Positions 30,838 through 34,487 of a stretch of DNA of 34,487 nt are shown piece after piece. The stretch lies in the NCBI GenBank assembly GCA_934539295.1, contig CAKTCN010000034.1:1-34487 (forward strand), in the 5' to 3' direction. Positions within the stretch are counted from its first letter, which is position 1, and each line of letters opens with the position of its first letter. The DNA is from an uncultured Allosphingosinicella sp. (GTDB taxonomy: Bacteria > Pseudomonadota > Alphaproteobacteria > Sphingomonadales > Sphingomonadaceae). A program made the translations under genes and the position numbers. The notes beneath the pieces were generated by a model, which had not been told where the DNA came from, did no database searches, and saw only the letters and a program-made list of their open reading frames with translations.

Positions 30838-32160
30838 GTGGCAGACCTGTTCGAAAGCGACCCAACTTCCCCGCCGCTGCCGCCGCCTGCGGGCGAAGGT
30901 GCGCCGCTCGCGGATCGACTGCGTCCCCGACAATTGGACGAAGTTGTGGGGCAGGAGCATCTGACCGGCGCCGGGGGCGCGATCGGCCGCATGGTCGCGG
31001 CGGGCAAGCTCGCCTCCATCATCCTGTGGGGACCGCCCGGCACCGGCAAGACCACGATCGCACGCCTGCTCGCCGACGCGGTCGGCATGCGCTTCGTGGC
31101 GATCTCGGCTGTTTTTTCAGGCGTGGCGGACCTCAAGAAGGTGTTTGCCGAGGCCGAGGAGCATGGCCGGCTTGGTCGGCAGACCCTGTTGTTCGTGGAC
31201 GAGATCCATCGCTTCAACCGGGCGCAGCAGGACGGCTTCCTTCCCTTCGTCGAGGACGGCACCGTCGTGCTGGTCGGTGCGACCACCGAGAATCCCAGCT
31301 TCGAACTCAATGCCGCTCTGCTCAGCCGCGCGCAGGTGCTGATCCTCAACCGGCTGGACCACAAGGCGTTGTCGAGCCTGCTCGACCGTGCCGAGGCTTT
31401 GCTGGAGCGGCCGCTGCCGCTCATGCGCGATGCGCGCGATGCGCTGGTGGCGACCGCGGATGGCGATGGGCGCTTCCTGCTGAATCAGGCGGAAACCCTC
31501 TTCTCGATCTCCATCGATGGCGAACTCGATCCTGCGGGCCTGTCCTCGCTGCTTCAGCGGCGCCTGGCGGTCTACGACAAGGACCGCGAAGGTCACTACA
31601 ACCTCATTTCGGCGCTACACAAATCGATACGCGGCTCGGATCCGCAAGCTGCGCTCTACTATCTGGCCCGCATGCTTGTGGCCGGGGAAGAGCCGCTCTT
31701 CCTGTTGCGCCGCCTCACGCGTGCGGCGGTGGAGGATATCGGCCTCGCCGATCCGCAGGCGCTGGTCCAGTGCATCGCGGCCAAGGACACGTACGACTTC
31801 CTCGGCTCACCGGAGGGCGAACTCGCCATCGTCCAGGCCTGTCTATACCTGGCCACCGCACCCAAATCGAACGCAGCCTACATGGCGCAGAAGGCGGCGT
31901 GGCGTTCGGCACGCGATACCGGATCGTTGATGCCGCCGCAGAACATCCTCAATGCGCCGACCAAGCTCATGAAGCAGGTCGGCTATGGCAAGGGATATCA
32001 ATACGACCATGATCAGGCGGAGGGTTTTTCCGGTGACAATTACTGGCCCGAGGAAATGGAGCCGCAAACCTTTTACGAACCGGTCGAGCGCGGCTTCGAG
32101 GCCCGGATACGAGAGCGGATCGCTTACTGGAACAACCTTCGCAAGGAACGCGGCGGCTAG
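30838..32160 (+). CDS. rarA: Replication-associated recombination protein A (AAA ATPase)
   Basis: A 440-residue RarA/MgsA/WRNIP1-family ATPase that acts at stalled forks and single-strand/double-strand junctions. AAA motifs: LADRLRPRQLDEVVGQEHL (the clamp-loader-like start), Walker A WGPPGTGKTTIA, Walker B LLFVDEIHRFNRAQQDGF, sensor 1 VLVGATTENPSFELN, and LLSRAQV with the arginine finger. The C-terminal tetramerisation domain includes LLRRLTRAAVEDIGLADPQA and LMKQVGYGKGYQYDHDQAEG. The GTG start at 30838 gives MADLFESD. No good Shine-Dalgarno site lies just before it, but the N-terminus fits the family. Confidence 0.95.
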   Translation: MADLFESDPTSPPLPPPAGEGAPLADRLRPRQLDEVVGQEHLTGAGGAIGRMVAAGKLASIILWGPPGTGKTTIARLLADAVGMRFVAISAVFSGVADLKKVFAEAEEHGRLGRQTLLFVDEIHRFNRAQQDGFLPFVEDGTVVLVGATTENPSFELNAALLSRAQVLILNRLDHKALSSLLDRAEALLERPLPLMRDARDALVATADGDGRFLLNQAETLFSISIDGELDPAGLSSLLQRRLAVYDKDREGHYNLISALHKSIRGSDPQAALYYLARMLVAGEEPLFLLRRLTRAAVEDIGLADPQALVQCIAAKDTYDFLGSPEGELAIVQACLYLATAPKSNAAYMAQKAAWRSARDTGSLMPPQNILNAPTKLMKQVGYGKGYQYDHDQAEGFSGDNYWPEEMEPQTFYEPVERGFEARIRERIAYWNNLRKERGG

Positions 32161-33523
32161 CCTGTCGGTGCTGGCGCTCGCGTCACCGGCGGGTGCTCAG
32201 GCGCCAACCACCTACGATCGCGCGATTGCCGCAGGCTACAAGGCAAGCATGTTGTGCAGCGGGATGTTCAATGCCGGCCGCACGCAGGCGCAGGTCGAGG
32301 CGGTGGAGCTGAAGGGCATCTACCCTCAATATGACGCAATCGTGCCGACGCTTGCCGCATGGGTCTATCCCGCTACCCGCACAGTGTCGGTCGCCTTCGA
32401 CGACAAGCTGCCGCCGCGAAGGGCGGTGTGGCAGGCCGGCTTCGGCTGCACCAACATGCCGATCGGATCGGTCGCACCGCCGATCGCGTCCGCCTATCTC
32501 GGCGATGCGGATGAGGCGCTGCCCACCGACGCGGCACCCTGGCCGATGGGAGATGCTGATGCGCTCGCGTCCGGGACGCCGCCCCCGACCCTGGTGGATG
32601 CAGTTGGCAAGGCGTTCGATCGTGCGACTTATGGCAAGGACAGCGAAACCGTCGGGGTGCTGGTCATCAAGGACGGCCGCATCCTGGCCGAACGTTATGC
32701 CGACGGCTTCGGCCCGCACATTTCCAACCGCACCTGGTCGGCCGGCAAGAGCATCGCCGGCACGCTGGCGGGCATTGCGGTGGGGCAGGGGCTGGTGCAG
32801 GTCGATCGGCCTGCGAATATCCCCGAATGGGGTGAAGCGGGCGCCGATCCGCGCCGCGCGATCACGCTCGATCACCTGCTGCGCATGGCGAGCGGCCTGC
32901 ACAGCGATACCGCCGGCAACCGCACCGATGCCATCTACTTCGGCGGCACTTCGGTGACCGGGCAGGCGACCGGCTGGCCGATCGAGGCGCTGCCCGGCAC
33001 GCGCTTCCGCTACGCCAACAACGACACGCTCCTCGCCATGCGGGCGATCCGCGCCGCCTTGTCCGACGACCGGCGGTACGAGGCGTTTCCGCGCACCCAA
33101 TTGTTCGACCGCATTGGAATGACCCGCTCCTTTGCCGAGCGCGACTGGCAAGGCAATTTCATCATGTCGAGCCAGGTATGGAGCACCGCGCGCGATCTTG
33201 GTCGGCTCGGCCTCCTATGGCTCAATGATGGTGTCTGGCAGGGCGAGCGCATCCTCCCCGAAGGCTGGCTGGGCTACATGACCCGAACCAGTGGTCCGCA
33301 GCCGGCCCAGGGTCCCGGCTATGGCGCAACGCTCTGGACCTTCGGGCCCGACCAGGGGCTACCCGCCGGCACCTACTCCGCGCAGGGCAATCGCGGGCAA
33401 TATGTCATGGTCCTGCCTGAGGCCGGGATCGTCATCGTCCGCCGCGGCGAGGATCCCGACCCGGCACGCTTCGACATAGCCCGCTTCGGCGCGGACGTGC
33501 TGGCAGCCGCCACAGCGGAGTGA
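32033..33523 (+). CDS. Serine hydrolase, class C beta-lactamase/PBP4-like fold
   Basis: A protein of about 460-496 residues with beta-lactamase-fold motifs. The catalytic SxxK is in RTWSAGKSIAGTLAG, YxN in FRYANNDTLL, and the late motif QGNRGQYVMVLPEAGIVIVR. A hydrophobic signal peptide-like stretch (RNAAASLSVLALASPAGAQA) just after the rarA stop suggests export. The start is unclear. No ATG, GTG or TTG sits right before the signal segment; the nearest is GTG 32033, which follows GGAGGG at eight bases but lies 128 bases inside rarA and would add about 34 residues. The substrate (esterase, peptidase or lactamase) is not determinable. It overlaps the next gene by GTGA. Confidence 0.82.
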   Translation: MTITGPRKWSRKPFTNRSSAASRPGYESGSLTGTTFARNAAASLSVLALASPAGAQAPTTYDRAIAAGYKASMLCSGMFNAGRTQAQVEAVELKGIYPQYDAIVPTLAAWVYPATRTVSVAFDDKLPPRRAVWQAGFGCTNMPIGSVAPPIASAYLGDADEALPTDAAPWPMGDADALASGTPPPTLVDAVGKAFDRATYGKDSETVGVLVIKDGRILAERYADGFGPHISNRTWSAGKSIAGTLAGIAVGQGLVQVDRPANIPEWGEAGADPRRAITLDHLLRMASGLHSDTAGNRTDAIYFGGTSVTGQATGWPIEALPGTRFRYANNDTLLAMRAIRAALSDDRRYEAFPRTQLFDRIGMTRSFAERDWQGNFIMSSQVWSTARDLGRLGLLWLNDGVWQGERILPEGWLGYMTRTSGPQPAQGPGYGATLWTFGPDQGLPAGTYSAQGNRGQYVMVLPEAGIVIVRRGEDPDPARFDIARFGADVLAAATAE

Positions 33524-34395
33524 GCGCACGCTTCACCCGCTTCGTTGCGATCGACTGGTCGGGCGCCAAGGGGAGCCGCCACAAGGGCATTGCGGTGGCG
33601 GTCGCCGATGCGGGTGGGCAAGCCCCGCGTCTCGCCGCGCGCGAACATGCCTGGTCGCGGCAGGAGGTGCTCGACTGGGTGCTGGCCGGCCAGGGGGAAG
33701 CGCCAACCCTCTACGGCTTCGACCTGTCGGCCGCCTTTGCCTTCGCCGATCGGGGCGCCTTCTTCCCGGGCTGGGAGCAGAGCCCGCCTGATGCCATCTC
33801 GCTGTGGCGACTCGTGGAATCGATCTGCCGCGACGAGCCCGATCTCGGCGCCTCGACCTTCGTGGACCATGTCGAGGCGAGCCGGCATTTTCGTCGGCAC
33901 GGTGGCCGTTGCGGCGACCTGTTCCAAGCGGGGGCAGGGCGGATGCGGGTCGTGGAGGAGGAGGAACGGCGGCGCGGCATCGTCAACCCGGTCAGCAACT
34001 TCAACCTTGTAGGCGCCGCGCAGGTCGGGAAGTCGAGCCTCACGGGCATGCGCCTGTTCCTGCGCCTTCGCGATCACCTTTCCATCTGGCCGTTCGATCC
34101 GCTGCCGCCGCAAGGGTCGGTCGTTGTCGAGATCTACACCAGCATCGCCGCCGCCGCTGCGGGCCTGCCCCGCGGCCGGACCAAGGTGCGCGATGCCGTC
34201 ACGCTGGACCGCGCCCTCGGCGCACTCGGCAGCGACCCGCATGCGCCGCTCGCCCGCTATGACGATCATGCCACCGACGCGATCCTCACCGCCGCCTGGC
34301 TCCGCAACGTCGCGCACCAGCCACAATATTGGCGGCCAGGCGCGATGACGAACGAAATCGCGCAAACGGAGGGCTGGACCTTTGGCATCACCTGA
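33520..34395 (+). CDS. DUF429-like predicted RNase H-fold protein
   Basis: A 291-residue protein starting MSARFTRFVAIDWSGAKGSR, matching the first strand of RNase H-fold DUF429 proteins (IDWSGA with an acidic residue). Later features are PTLYGFDLSAAFAFADRGAF, PVSNFNLVGAAQVGKSSLTG, VVVEIYTSIAAAA, and a C-terminal YDDHATDAILTAAWLR helix with acidic residues that fit the family. Nuclease activity is predicted only by fold. The GTG start overlaps the serine hydrolase stop, so the two are probably translated together. tRNA-Thr follows 17 bases later. Confidence 0.75.
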   Translation: MSARFTRFVAIDWSGAKGSRHKGIAVAVADAGGQAPRLAAREHAWSRQEVLDWVLAGQGEAPTLYGFDLSAAFAFADRGAFFPGWEQSPPDAISLWRLVESICRDEPDLGASTFVDHVEASRHFRRHGGRCGDLFQAGAGRMRVVEEEERRRGIVNPVSNFNLVGAAQVGKSSLTGMRLFLRLRDHLSIWPFDPLPPQGSVVVEIYTSIAAAAAGLPRGRTKVRDAVTLDRALGALGSDPHAPLARYDDHATDAILTAAWLRNVAHQPQYWRPGAMTNEIAQTEGWTFGIT

Positions 34396-34412
34396 CGCAA
34401 TGGAGGCGTCAC

Positions 34413-34487
34413 GCCGGTTTAGCTCAGCTGGTAGAGCAGCGGTTTTGTAAACCGAAGGTCGCGGGTTCGATTCCTGCAACCGGCACC
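34413..34487 (+). tRNA. tRNA-Thr (anticodon TGT), 3' CCA cut by window end
   Basis: The sequence folds as a cloverleaf. The acceptor GCCGGTT pairs with AACCGGC, the D arm has AGCTCAGCTGGTAGAGC, the anticodon loop TTTGTAA has anticodon TGT at 34446-34448, and the T arm has GGGTTCGATTCC. The mature end is A34485 followed by CC at the window edge, so a genomically encoded CCA is likely. Confidence 0.95.

Overview
The window looks like chromosomal DNA of a high-GC alphaproteobacterium, most likely a member of the Sphingomonadales. The evidence is protein style (CarA/CarB/GreA, the BCCT, DMT and PadR proteins), G/C-rich third codon positions, a mreBCD-mrdA-rodA block, a MutL of the endonuclease type, and sphingomonad-like palindromic intergenic repeats. 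The genus cannot be set from the sequence alone.

Layout. 1-80: a perfect 27-bp inverted repeat. 98-550 (-): a YqeY/GatB-like protein. 694-5706 (+): carA, an unusual small cysteine-peptidase-like gene, then carB, all overlapping. 5791-6916 (+): greA and a rhomboid protease. 6870-11809: a damaged stretch with an intact DMT exporter (-), a BCCT transporter lacking its 5' end (+), a SLC13-type permease with a frameshift and no N-terminus (-), and an RNase Z-like hydrolase lacking its catalytic N-terminal half (+). 11813-13606 (-): a secreted sorbosone-dehydrogenase-like propeller fused to a PEBP (YbhB) domain. 13607-17977: a less GC-rich, decayed island holding an orphan PAS histidine kinase, a non-coding or small-ORF stretch, a broken LuxR regulator and a broken tyrosine integrase. 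The island lies against the 3' end of tRNA-Lys(CTT) at 17978-18053.

18153-23732 (-): the rod-shape operon mreB-mreC-mreD-mrdA-rodA, with GTGA/ATGA overlaps. 23874-26073 (+): mutL and a DUF1801 gene. 26127-27104 (-): a LamG protein and a DUF2945 protein, separated by an inverted repeat. 27192-29817 (+): a tightly coupled trio of glycosyltransferase, TVP38-type membrane protein and methyltransferase. 29835-30741 (-): a PadR regulator with a DUF2218 gene and a likely operator. 30838-34395 (+): rarA, a serine hydrolase (beta-lactamase fold) and a DUF429-like RNase H-fold protein. 34413-34487: tRNA-Thr(TGT), cut by the window end.

How the genes work together. carAB makes carbamoyl phosphate for pyrimidine and arginine synthesis. 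MreBCD, PBP2 and RodA form the elongasome that builds lateral-wall peptidoglycan. MutL and RarA serve mismatch repair and replication-fork maintenance. The least expected items are the peptidase-like ORF wedged between carA and carB, the cluster of 5'-truncated genes at divergent junctions (7.8 kb and 11.2 kb), and the decaying tRNA-Lys island. I do not see a clear new defence system or other complete novel multi-gene machine.
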